A DNA stretch of 12,491 nucleotides from Gammaproteobacteria bacterium (GCA_029859555.1 JAOUCV010000029.1:1-12491), one strand, 5' to 3'. Positions 1-6,533 are shown, counted from the first letter of the stretch. The notes: generated by a model not told the origin, from the sequence alone. Made by a program: numbers and translations.

Positions 1-1
1 G

Positions 2-46
2 CCATACCTGGAAAGGCCGCCTTTATGGTGGCCTTTTTTGGTATGG
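2..46 (+). terminator. Rho-independent terminator with an extended outer stem
   Basis: Seen directly: the arm at 12-21 (AAAGGCCGCC) pairs with 27-36 (GGTGGCCTTT) through ten base pairs with one G-U wobble, around a 5-nt loop (22-26), and the second arm runs into six T (34-39). A further perfect 7-bp outer stem, CCATACC (2-8) with GGTATGG (40-46), encloses it. The T-run makes it a + strand terminator, so it probably ends a gene lying left of the window. Read on the minus strand the stem is followed only by TTTCC, so it would be a weaker terminator for the cyclase operon; no other clear terminator for that operon is seen. Confidence 0.8.
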
Positions 47-90
47 GGGCTCGAGGGCCGATGAGAAGCTCCCCGGTTCGAGCCGAGCCC
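47..90. repeat. GC-rich inverted repeat with two competing pairings
   Basis: GGCTCGA (48-54) is the reverse complement of TCGAGCC (78-84), and the overlapping GGGCTCG (47-53) is the reverse complement of CGAGCCC (84-90). The left arm can pair with only one right arm at a time. The element sits between the terminator and the 3' end of the minus-strand cyclase gene and has no T-tract. It may be a structured 3' end of the cyclase transcript; function is not established. Confidence 0.35.
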
Positions 91-109
91 GGCAACGCCA
101 ATTACACCT

Positions 110-925
110 TCAGTGCAGGCTGTCCTTGTGGGCGAGGAAGCGCGCCTTCTCTGATTCAGTGGGAATTTCTTTCGCGAGTATCTCAAACAACTGGTCAACA
201 TTGCTGCTTTTCTTTAGTGCGCGCTTCAGCAACACACCGGCCATAGGGCCAATAATCTGTGCCAGTTCCTCCTGCACGGTTTTCCTGATTCTTTCGTCCA
301 GGTCCAGACCGCTTTGCTGCGTGCTAACGACAGTTGCAACGGTTGCCGCTTCTTCGCGCATCATGGCTTCCTGCAAACCGCCATCCTCTGAAGACACGAC
401 TTCATAGACCACGTGCTCCCTGACATGCTTGTCGTTGTGAACGCCAATATAACTGAACAACTTGGGGTTTTCCTTCGACAGACAACTGACCACGTCATAG
501 TAGGTACGCGACACCAGTAACTGGTTGGGTTCTGCAAAGCTCATGATGCGCTGTGCCGAGTTGATGCCATCACCAATGGTATTACGGTTACCGTTGATGT
601 CTTCCATGATCTTTATAGGGCCGAGGTTAATACCCATACGTACGCTGTAGCAGGTTGCGCAAATCGACTTCACCTGGATAAATGCGTCACGTAAGCCGAT
701 AGCAACATACAGAATATCCTCGGGTGCCCCGAGGTAGCACATGGCCATGCCGTCGCCGGTATCCAGCTTGATGGAGTCTTCATCAGGCAGTCCCTTGAGC
801 GCATCGACCACCAGCGTGCTGAAGTTCTGCTTCACCAGCATCTGCTGGTCATCCGGCAGCTTCGAGTAGTCGACAATATCCATGAACAGCACACTGCACA
901 GCCAGGTACGGTTTTTACGTTCCAT
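110..925 (-). CDS. Class III adenylate/guanylate cyclase domain protein with a C-terminal helical extension
   Basis: Soluble 271-residue protein expected to make a cyclic nucleotide from NTP. A class III cyclase domain covers about residues 8-178: FMDIVDYS gives the first metal Asp (D16), TGDGMAM the second (D58), and GDGINSAQRI gives the transition-state Asn/Arg pair (N122, R126). By eye the purine-specifying positions (Lys and Asp in adenylyl cyclases) are L54 and N115, so cAMP versus cGMP cannot be assigned. There is no signal peptide or membrane segment. Residues about 205-268 form a predicted helical tail with an IGPMAGVLLKRA motif, resembling helical tails I recall on other bacterial signalling proteins. 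The ATG at 925 follows a GGGAGG ribosome site. The gene starts 16 bp after the heme-HAMP sensor gene, which probably controls it. Confidence 0.87.
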   Translation of the reverse strand: MERKNRTWLCSVLFMDIVDYSKLPDDQQMLVKQNFSTLVVDALKGLPDEDSIKLDTGDGMAMCYLGAPEDILYVAIGLRDAFIQVKSICATCYSVRMGINLGPIKIMEDINGNRNTIGDGINSAQRIMSFAEPNQLLVSRTYYDVVSCLSKENPKLFSYIGVHNDKHVREHVVYEVVSSEDGGLQEAMMREEAATVATVVSTQQSGLDLDERIRKTVQEELAQIIGPMAGVLLKRALKKSSNVDQLFEILAKEIPTESEKARFLAHKDSLH

Positions 926-941
926 CAGCAGTCGCCTCCCG

Positions 942-1814
942 TTACTCTTCCAGCATCTTCATCGCTTTTTCCAGGCTGCGACGCATGCGTGTGAAGGATT
1001 TATTCAGATCTGAAATCTCGTCCTTGCCGGCATCATCAAAGGCTGGCGCATCGGCATGACCGGTACTGATTTCATCAGAGATATGCGCCATTTCCCGAAC
1101 GCGCCGGATTATCAGCCGGTTCAGCATGATATTAATCACGATAAAGATAAGCAGGAATATCACCAACAGTGACACCATGAAAACCAGGAATTCCTTGCGC
1201 GCCTTCTCCAGCGGCAGCGACATGGGTACACTGACAATCTGACTGCCGACCACCTCGTCCAGCTGCCAGCCAAAACCGTGTTGCTCACCATACAGTTTAA
1301 TCATGGTTTCGGGCGCCGCATCCACGGTACTGTGGCAGCTCAGGCAGTTCTTGTTGGTAATACGTATCGGCCGCGCGTAATACAGTGATTTGCCCATCGG
1401 CGTCATACGCTCGCCTGAAATCTCCGGGATATCCGGATTATTGCGAAATATCTCGATAATATCTGTTTCCCAGTCGGTGGACTTGTCACGCGGGTTAGTC
1501 GGGTTAAGCGCGGCCTCCTTGTAGGTGTATTCGGGATATTTCTCGCGCACGGTTGCAAAGTTCTGGGTAGCCGCATACGAGGGTACCGTTTGTGGCAAAA
1601 ACTTGCGCTTCGTCTGCAGCGCCAGCAATGGCCGGATTTCCTTGACGGTGTAACCGCGAATCGCGAGCGCCGCTTCCATCATCATGCCGGCATGATCAAG
1701 CACCTCCTCACGGGCATGTTTGTGCAGCACCGTATAGGACACATAACCAGCTGCTCCCAGCCCCAGCGCGAACAACAGCAGTAAAACCAGATTGAACTTT
1801 GTGGTTATTCTCAT
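942..1814 (-). CDS. Membrane sensor with periplasmic heme c domain (DUF3365/Tll0287-like) and HAMP
   Basis: This 290-residue protein has a first membrane segment at about 9-30, a periplasmic region of about 175 residues, a second membrane segment at about 209-231, and a HAMP linker at about 232-285, after which the protein ends. The periplasmic part contains CLSCH (157-161), a CxxCH covalent heme c site, followed by an AAPETMIKLYG stretch and a GFGW...VPMS region typical of the DUF3365/Tll0287-like family. Such domains normally sit before HAMP and a kinase, GGDEF or cyclase output, but here no output domain is present. The cyclase is a separate gene 16 bp downstream. A strong GGGGGAG ribosome site precedes the ATG at 1814. 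Likely role (inferred): redox or gas sensing in the periplasm, passed through HAMP to the cyclase. Confidence 0.87.
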   Translation of the reverse strand: MRITTKFNLVLLLLFALGLGAAGYVSYTVLHKHAREEVLDHAGMMMEAALAIRGYTVKEIRPLLALQTKRKFLPQTVPSYAATQNFATVREKYPEYTYKEAALNPTNPRDKSTDWETDIIEIFRNNPDIPEISGERMTPMGKSLYYARPIRITNKNCLSCHSTVDAAPETMIKLYGEQHGFGWQLDEVVGSQIVSVPMSLPLEKARKEFLVFMVSLLVIFLLIFIVINIMLNRLIIRRVREMAHISDEISTGHADAPAFDDAGKDEISDLNKSFTRMRRSLEKAMKMLEE

Positions 1815-1839
1815 TACATCTCCCCCTGTTTACGCAAGC

Positions 1840-2322
1840 CTACTGCGAGGCTTTTTCCGCGCAGGCCGTGTAGTCATTCCATGCACGCGTGAAACCCGCC
1901 AGACTGAACGCAATCTCAAATCGCTCGGTGGCAGGATAGGTAGGCCAGAAGCGCATATAAATGCGCACCCGGTTGCCCTTCCTGAATTGCTCTACAAGCG
2001 CTGGCATGCCGGTATCGAAACGCAGATTCTGTTCCTCATCGGCACTAACAGCGGTCATCATTGCATGGCCGTCAACCTGTAGTGCAGTATCATCAAAACC
2101 GGTATCTACATTGGAACCGGTCATCACCAGCAACCGTTGCTGGTTAATGTTCAGCCTGACCGAAGTATCCTGATAGCCATCATGCCGGGTGATTTCCTCG
2201 GTCTCCAGCACGCAGGCCGACCCGGAATCACGCAACGACCATTCGGCTTGCGCAGTGACGCTTGCCAGCAACATGCCCGTCATAATGCCGTGCCTGAACA
2301 CCACGCCGTAGAAATTCTGCAC
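1840..2322 (-). CDS. Small secreted protein of unknown function (weakly IalB-like)
   Basis: This 160-residue protein starts with a signal peptide: a short basic segment, the hydrophobic stretch GIMTGMLLASV, and a likely cleavage after AQA at about residue 26. The mature protein begins EWSLRD and has single cysteines near each end (C37 and about C154), which could form a disulfide. The ending, with FSLAGFTRAWNDYTAC, loosely recalls invasion-associated locus B-like periplasmic proteins, but I do not recognise it firmly. The GTG start at 2322 is preferred because GGGAGAGGG lies just upstream; an ATG at 2283 would remove the n-region and has no ribosome site. It is first in the run with the heme sensor (25 bp downstream) and the cyclase, so it may supply or tune the periplasmic signal. 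Confidence 0.75.
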   Translation of the reverse strand: MQNFYGVVFRHGIMTGMLLASVTAQAEWSLRDSGSACVLETEEITRHDGYQDTSVRLNINQQRLLVMTGSNVDTGFDDTALQVDGHAMMTAVSADEEQNLRFDTGMPALVEQFRKGNRVRIYMRFWPTYPATERFEIAFSLAGFTRAWNDYTACAEKASQ

Positions 2323-2453
2323 TACCCTCTCCCGCTTTTCGCGCCGCCCGTAAATGACCGGTTAGTCACTAAAAATAAAAGCAAAACTCCAGTCAGGGCC
2401 TGTTTTATTGGCTGGCAATATACACCCTTACCACTATAGCTGAAAGTCTCAGA
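2323..2453 (-). promoter_or_regulatory. Intergenic region upstream of the sensor-cyclase operon
   Basis: This 131-bp gap is the only space large enough for a promoter of the three-gene run below. It is AT-richer than its surroundings around 2363-2423. On the minus strand a TATATT box (AATATA on the plus strand, 2417-2422) could be a -10, but the matching -35 position reads TTTCAG, a poor match. An imperfect dyad TGACcggttaGTCA lies at about 2346-2359. No clear terminator for the gene ending at 2454 is seen. The promoter is assumed from position more than shown by sequence. Confidence 0.3.
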
Positions 2454-3437
2454 CTAGCTATCTGCCGGTGCATCAAGCTCGACATAAAAAGGCGGCAGCA
2501 CAACATCCTCAAGATGCTGCTCCGGCAAAGTATCGCGCAAGCGCACCTCAACCAGGGCCGCTTCCAGCACAGGCCGATTGATAATCTCGGGGTACAGCTT
2601 GTGCTGTTTTGCCATTTTTACTGCCTGCAGCCGTGCAAAATTTTCATATTGGCCACGCACATCTGCTGCAAGTGTGGGCAACAGCAACAACCACGGTGCC
2701 TGCCAGCCAATAAAATCACCCAGCAATTGCCGGTGAGCTGCATCATGGCGCTGCAGCTCCAGCAGGTTTACCGGGAAATCGCCGGCTGCCAGTTGCCGCT
2801 CAAGCAGCGAAGCATCAAGATTGATGCCTGCCAGTCCCTGTGCAGGCCCGTCTGCCGTTCTCTCAAAAAGCTGGGCCACAGGTTCAGGACCGGCACAGTC
2901 ATTGATATAAGCGCACAGGTAATCGGTAACTACACCTGCAGTTGCGGCAAGTTTCAATGCTTTGGCAGCCGAGGAAACAAAGGTTCTTCTGCATTCCAGG
3001 CCGGGTGTCCATCTCAGTGACTGCTGCAGGTTTATCTCGTCACTGCCCGGTGCACTGTCTATCAGTACCAGCGGCCGGCTTTCCTTATCCAGCAACCAGA
3101 GTTCAAACGTGTCAGTGAAGTGAAACGGAACCTCTTCGTGCACCTTCAGCAGATGCTCGTAAACAGTCGCCCCCAGGTCCTCCATCGCCCGAAATTCACT
3201 GGACGGGAAAATCGGACCGCGCCTGAGACCGGCAGCGGCAGACCAGTTGCCATAACGGATATCGCTGACCTGGGTTTTTTGCCCCCGGGATGCCTCGTCC
3301 AGAAGCGACTCGTTGCTGACATAAATATCCCAGTGCACACCGTCTGCCGTTACCGCCTCGGCCGAGCGGTAGCGTATACAATTGATAATGCCGCGATAGG
3401 GATTCAGCAGGCGTTGTGAATAACAGTAAAAGGACAT
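2454..3437 (-). CDS. Conserved-looking protein of unknown function (about 327 residues)
   Basis: I do not recognise this family. The product looks soluble: no signal peptide, no convincing membrane segment, and a balanced globular composition. The N-terminal part (MSFYCYSQRLLNPYRG, later GVHWDIYVSN) is rich in aromatic residues, and FHFTDTFELWLLD about a third of the way in looks like a beta-rich core. The C-terminal half is more helical, ending in ALVEVRLRDTLPEQ and an acidic tail. The ATG at 3437 is chosen because the sequence from there reads like a natural N-terminus; a TTG at 3464, 12 bp after the upstream stop, would add nine residues. Neither start has a strong ribosome site. It is last in a run with a 74-residue protein and a methyltransferase. 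Confidence 0.75.
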   Translation of the reverse strand: MSFYCYSQRLLNPYRGIINCIRYRSAEAVTADGVHWDIYVSNESLLDEASRGQKTQVSDIRYGNWSAAAGLRRGPIFPSSEFRAMEDLGATVYEHLLKVHEEVPFHFTDTFELWLLDKESRPLVLIDSAPGSDEINLQQSLRWTPGLECRRTFVSSAAKALKLAATAGVVTDYLCAYINDCAGPEPVAQLFERTADGPAQGLAGINLDASLLERQLAAGDFPVNLLELQRHDAAHRQLLGDFIGWQAPWLLLLPTLAADVRGQYENFARLQAVKMAKQHKLYPEIINRPVLEAALVEVRLRDTLPEQHLEDVVLPPFYVELDAPADS

Positions 3438-3476
3438 TTGACCGCTGCAGTTGATTGACCTCAACAGGCCCGCTTC

Positions 3477-3701
3477 TTAATGCGTATCCGGCAAGGTATC
3501 ACCGGACTCCAGCCCTGCGTGATAACGCCGATGCTGTTTGATAACCACCCGTGCAGACTCGCCGTAACGGCGCAACCACTGCGCCAGCACGGCATCGCTG
3601 ATTTGCGAACCTGCTGCCAGCTGCCGGTCAAGTCGCTGCAGGCCCTCGTCGGAGAGACGCTCTGTACGTGAAATCCCGGGTGACGGCTGCCTGTCTTTCA
3701 T
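3477..3701 (-). CDS. Small protein of unknown function (74 residues)
   Basis: A short, charged, probably helical protein: 10 Arg and several Asp/Glu, no Cys, no membrane segment and no signal peptide. The segment from about residue 13 to 65, with LSDEGLQRLDRQLAAG, AVLAQWLRRYG and VVIKQHRRYH, could form two or three helices. It lies 15 bp after the methyltransferase stop and only 12-39 bp before the next gene, and all three share strand, which supports a real gene in one transcript. There is no clear Shine-Dalgarno before the ATG at 3701 (the upstream stretch is TATATTTTT), so translation may depend on coupling. Function unknown; an accessory or regulator of its neighbour is possible. Confidence 0.6.
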   Translation of the reverse strand: MKDRQPSPGISRTERLSDEGLQRLDRQLAAGSQISDAVLAQWLRRYGESARVVIKQHRRYHAGLESGDTLPDTH

Positions 3702-3716
3702 AAAAATATACGGCAG

Positions 3717-4556
3717 TTATTTCTCGGCCACCAGAAAACACACCCAGCCCGGATCCGCCTCACCCACCGTTGCCGGCTTGTACTTTCCGGTGCCCTCACC
3801 GGTCTCATCATCGGTTTGTTCCCAGTAGACCTGCACACGCGAGAAGCCGGCTTCGGTCAGCAGTTCCTGCAATTCCGGCAGCGTCCACAGGCGCCAGTCA
3901 TAGGTAAACGCCTTTTTCATTTTAGATCCATCCGGAAAACTGAAATGGATATGGCAGAGAATCTCGCCACTGATCGGGTTATATTTTGCATGCTCCCAGA
4001 TATATTTAAACCCCTTGAGTTTGCGTTTTTCCTTTATTTCCTTGAAGGATTCATAACCGCCAAAGGCATCCATAAACAGCACACCGTCATCTGCCAGCCC
4101 CTTGAGCACCTGGCGGAAATAGCCGCCGAGCTGTTCGCGGGTTTTGAAGATCTGGTAACTGAAATTCATGGCAAGCACAACATCCACCGGCTCCGGTGTG
4201 GTGACCTTGCAGACATCTTCCTGCAGCAGGCTGACACGCAGATGGGCTCCGGGTTTAAGTCGGGAAAGATTATGCTCCCTGCCCCAGTCAAGCACGTCAC
4301 CGTCAATATCAACCCCTACGGCGGTGTGGTCCGGCTTGCGTTTGACCCATTCACAGCACATACCTGCAGTACCGCAGAAGTCTTCCCGCAAGTGCCGTGC
4401 TTTGCGCTTGCGCAGCTTGCGAAAGGTCTTGCTGACAAACTTGTATTCCGAGGCAACACACTGCACAGATTTCTCATACAGTACATGCCGGTCGGCCAGA
4501 TCGGCCATGGTCTGTTTTCCCTTGCGGCGGCACTCCTTGACATTCTTCTGATTCAT
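3717..4556 (-). CDS. Class I SAM-dependent methyltransferase
   Basis: This 279-residue protein has a Rossmann-type methyltransferase fold. Motif I is the variant LREDFCGTAG (about 57-65) in place of the usual GxGxG, followed by AVGVDID (79-85), where an acidic residue would bind the SAM ribose. Later come VVLAMNFSYQIF (about 127-137), like motif IV, and a GVLFMDAFGG strand. The N-terminus is strongly basic (FRKLRKRKARH), and the C-terminal part has LPELQELLTEAGF, typical of these enzymes. The substrate is unknown. The start at ATG 4556 is chosen because AGGAAG lies 5-6 bp upstream; the open frame runs on to 4745, but that extension contains a hairpin and does not look coding. The gene is followed closely by two genes of unknown function on the same strand. 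Confidence 0.82.
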   Translation of the reverse strand: MNQKNVKECRRKGKQTMADLADRHVLYEKSVQCVASEYKFVSKTFRKLRKRKARHLREDFCGTAGMCCEWVKRKPDHTAVGVDIDGDVLDWGREHNLSRLKPGAHLRVSLLQEDVCKVTTPEPVDVVLAMNFSYQIFKTREQLGGYFRQVLKGLADDGVLFMDAFGGYESFKEIKEKRKLKGFKYIWEHAKYNPISGEILCHIHFSFPDGSKMKKAFTYDWRLWTLPELQELLTEAGFSRVQVYWEQTDDETGEGTGKYKPATVGEADPGWVCFLVAEK

Positions 4557-4597
4557 GACGGCTTCCTGTTGAATGATGATCACCCTGTCAACGCCAG

Positions 4598-4615
4598 CTG
4601 ACACTTCCGTGTCAG
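4598..4615 (-). promoter_or_regulatory. Perfect hairpin in the methyltransferase leader
   Basis: CTGACAC (4598-4604) and GTGTCAG (4609-4615) are perfect 7-bp inverted arms around 4 nt. In the minus-strand transcript the loop reads GGAA, a GNRA tetraloop closed by C-G, which would make a very stable hairpin about 42 nt before the start codon at 4556. It could alternatively be a protein-binding dyad in the DNA. No T-tract follows on the minus strand, so it is not a terminator. Confidence 0.5.
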
Positions 4616-4628
4616 ATTTGGCGCACAA

Positions 4629-4634
4629 AATATA
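4629..4634 (-). promoter_or_regulatory. Candidate -10 for the methyltransferase operon
   Basis: The minus strand reads TATATT here, which would place the RNA start at about 4622, a few bases before the GGAA hairpin. No good -35 sits 16-18 bp upstream, so this is weak. The same bases carry a perfect TATAAT on the plus strand (4631-4636), also without a matching -35. The whole 4557-4846 gap (290 bp) separates divergent genes and must hold both promoters. Confidence 0.3.
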
Positions 4635-4690
4635 ATGCATGCAGCAGTATGCCATGAACCGCAGACAAACCGCACCCGCCGCAACATACA

Positions 4691-4699
4691 TGCTATATT
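4691..4699 (+). promoter_or_regulatory. Extended -10 promoter candidate for the ppa-glk-zwf-pgl operon
   Basis: TG-C-TATATT is an extended -10 element (TG at 4691-4692, TATATT at 4694-4699). The -35 position is GC-rich and unlike consensus, which is tolerated by extended -10 promoters. The RNA would start near 4706, giving a leader of about 140 nt before ppa. Confidence 0.4.
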
Positions 4700-4718
4700 T
4701 TACCGGCAGGATAACGAT

Positions 4719-4769
4719 CTTGCCGTGCTCATCGAAACACTGCATGATTACCGGGAGATCTCCGGCAAG
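4719..4769 (+). promoter_or_regulatory. Inverted repeat in the ppa leader
   Basis: CTTGCCG (4719-4725) is the reverse complement of CGGCAAG (4763-4769). Between them lies a separate perfect palindrome GGAGATCTCC (4754-4763), which overlaps the right arm by one base. Both would lie in the ppa 5' untranslated RNA if the extended -10 upstream is used. No T-tract follows, so attenuation is not indicated. A role in RNA structure or operator binding is possible only. Confidence 0.3.
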
Positions 4770-4846
4770 CGTGACGGTTTCTCAGGGCAAGCACCCGGCC
4801 ACCGCGGTATAACAACACACTAACGACAGCATGAGCGTGACACACC

Positions 4847-5395
4847 ATGAACCTCGACCGAGTCTCCTACGGCAACAATGTACCCGAAGAAATCAACGTC
4901 ATCATCGAAATCCCGGCACACAGTGACCCGGTAAAGTACGAGGTCGACAAGGAGACAGGCGCCATGTTCGTGGACCGTTTCATGAACACGGCCATGCACT
5001 ACCCCTGCAACTATGGGTACATACCCAACACCCTGTCTGAAGATGGCGACCCGGTGGACGTACTGGTGATCACACCGATACCGCTGGTCAGTGGCTCAGT
5101 CATCAGTTGTCGCCCTATCAGTATCATGAACATGACTGATGAATCCGGACCGGATGCCAAGATTCTGGCCGTACCGGTCGACAGACTTTCCACGCATTAC
5201 CGCCACATACATACCATGCAGGACCTGCCACAGCAGTTACTCGACCAGATCGCGCACTTCTTCGATCACTACAAGGATCTCGAGGCCAACAAGTGGGTCA
5301 ATATTGAGGGCTGGGAAGACCGTGAGGCGGCATACAAGGAAGTCATTACAAGCATTGAGCGTTTCAATATTGCACCGGTCAAGCCCTGCTTCTAG
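4847..5395 (+). CDS. ppa: Inorganic pyrophosphatase (family I, soluble)
   Basis: Hydrolyses cytoplasmic pyrophosphate to phosphate with Mg2+, pulling biosynthetic reactions forward. The 182-residue length matches bacterial hexameric PPases (E. coli 176). Active-site residues are all present, shifted by one from E. coli numbering: E21, K30, E32, R44, Y56, the signature EDGDPVDV (D66, D68, D71), then D98, D103, K105, and Y142-K143. The ATG at 4847 has only a weak ribosome site; an ATG at 4830 is out of frame. The stop codon at 5393-5395 touches the glk start with no gap, so the two are likely coupled. Being first in a sugar-catabolism operon is the unusual part; the enzyme itself looks fully normal. 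Confidence 0.96.
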   Translation: MNLDRVSYGNNVPEEINVIIEIPAHSDPVKYEVDKETGAMFVDRFMNTAMHYPCNYGYIPNTLSEDGDPVDVLVITPIPLVSGSVISCRPISIMNMTDESGPDAKILAVPVDRLSTHYRHIHTMQDLPQQLLDQIAHFFDHYKDLEANKWVNIEGWEDREAAYKEVITSIERFNIAPVKPCF

Positions 5396-6400
5396 ATGAG
5401 CAATCCGAAAGAATACGTACTTGCCGGCGATATCGGCGGCACCAATACCCGTCTGGCAGTGGTTAATGTCAGCGGCAGGCAACCGCATATCACCCTCAAG
5501 ACCAATTACCCGAGCCAGCAATATGCTTCCCTGAAAGCTATCCTGGCTGCCTTTTCCGAAACACACCGGCATCCGCTGCAAGCTGCCTGCCTCGGCGTCG
5601 CCGGCCCGGTACACGGGCAAACAGCCAGCATCACCAATCTGCCCTGGCAGCTTGATGCAGGCGAAATTGCTGCACAACTGAATCTTGAGAATGTATCACT
5701 GCTGAATGACCTGGAGGCCACGGCCTGGGGCTTGCGCACGCTGCAGGAGAGTGACCTGCTTACCCTGCAGGAAGGCATCAACCCGGCCAGCGGCAATGCC
5801 GCCATCATCGCGGCAGGCACCGGTCTCGGTCAGGCCGGCTTGTTTTTTGACGGCCGGCAACATCACCCGTTTGCCTGTGAAGGCGGACATACCGATTTCA
5901 GCCCGCAGACCGAACTGGACATGGCCTTGTTCCGCCACCTGTCAAGAAAGCACGATCATGTCAGTTGGGAGCGCATCGTGTGTGGCGACGGGCTGGTCAA
6001 CATCCATACTTTCCTGTGTGAGTTGCGGCAATGTGCAGCACCAGACTGGTTACAGCAATTGATGCGCGAAGGCGATGCAGCGGCGGCGATTTCCAGCAGC
6101 GCACAACAGGGACGCGATCCTGTCTGCGCCGAGGCACTGGGTCTGTTCGTTCACCTCTACGGTGTCGAGGCAGGCAACCTTGCGCTGAAAATGATGGCAA
6201 CCGGCGGCCTCTATATAGCCGGCGGCATAGCACCGAAAATCCTCGAGCAGTTACAGGATGGCACCTTCATACAGGCGTTTCGCGCCAAGGGACGCATGCG
6301 GGCACTGATAGAACGTATCCCGGTGGCGGTGGTATTAAACGATGATGCCGCACTGCAGGGCGCGGCCGTATTTGCAGCCAGTGAATCCAGTGTTGCGTAA
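5396..6400 (+). CDS. glk: Glucokinase (ROK-unrelated, E. coli Glk type)
   Basis: Phosphorylates glucose with ATP to glucose 6-phosphate in the cytoplasm. The 334-residue protein (E. coli Glk 321) has the phosphate-binding loop LAGDIGGTNTRLAV (9-22), the GVAGPV motif, LLNDLEATAWGL with the catalytic Asp D105, the second ATP loop AAGTGLGQAG, the sugar-binding EGGHTDFSP (E162, H165) and a C-terminal GGLYIAGGIAPKIL adenosine motif. The ATG at 5396 directly follows the ppa stop codon. Its product feeds the glucose-6-phosphate dehydrogenase encoded 130 bp downstream, so the operon runs in pathway order. The end of the gene overlaps a small candidate reading frame in another phase. Confidence 0.95.
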   Translation: MSNPKEYVLAGDIGGTNTRLAVVNVSGRQPHITLKTNYPSQQYASLKAILAAFSETHRHPLQAACLGVAGPVHGQTASITNLPWQLDAGEIAAQLNLENVSLLNDLEATAWGLRTLQESDLLTLQEGINPASGNAAIIAAGTGLGQAGLFFDGRQHHPFACEGGHTDFSPQTELDMALFRHLSRKHDHVSWERIVCGDGLVNIHTFLCELRQCAAPDWLQQLMREGDAAAAISSSAQQGRDPVCAEALGLFVHLYGVEAGNLALKMMATGGLYIAGGIAPKILEQLQDGTFIQAFRAKGRMRALIERIPVAVVLNDDAALQGAAVFAASESSVA

Positions 6401-6533
6401 ATTTTTGCAGCTGCAGGACATACCCGGCAAACTGGCAAACCCGTGTACTGTATATCTGACGGTGCCTGTTGCGTTTCCAGACACCGTGGTTGATGAACTG
6501 CGACAACTGCTGCAATCGGGAGACAACAAGTGA
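6390..6533 (+). CDS. Possible small protein between glk and zwf (47 residues)
   Basis: The 129-bp space between glk and zwf is open in one frame from before the glk stop to a TGA at 6531-6533 that overlaps the zwf start as GTGA. From the GTG at 6390 (or TTG at 6393, overlapping the glk stop) the product would be 47 residues: a basic start with LRKFLQLQDIPGK, a central hydrophobic CTVYLTVPVAF, and an amphipathic DTVVDELRQLLQ. Overlaps at both ends suit a translationally coupled small gene. No family is recognised and no strong ribosome site is seen. The open frame may be chance; confidence is modest. Confidence 0.4.
   Translation: MLRKFLQLQDIPGKLANPCTVYLTVPVAFPDTVVDELRQLLQSGDNK

Noticed and set aside
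66..100. tRNA-like T-arm (GGTTCGAGCC)
   Set aside because: The flanking bases do not form a 5-bp T-stem around the TTCGAGC loop, and no anticodon or D-arm is found upstream.
126..407. Plus-strand open frame of 93 residues
   Set aside because: It is the antisense shadow of the cyclase gene, which has clear catalytic motifs.
3816..4601. Plus-strand open frame of 261 residues
   Set aside because: It lies antisense to the methyltransferase, whose motifs and ribosome site are convincing; the plus-strand product has no recognisable domain.
4557..4745. N-terminal extension of the methyltransferase to 4745
   Set aside because: The extension covers the leader hairpin and reads as non-family sequence; ATG 4556 has a proper AGGAAG site.
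4635..4823. Plus-strand 62-residue frame upstream of ppa
   Set aside because: No ribosome site, and its composition is not protein-like; it overlaps the likely promoter and leader of ppa.
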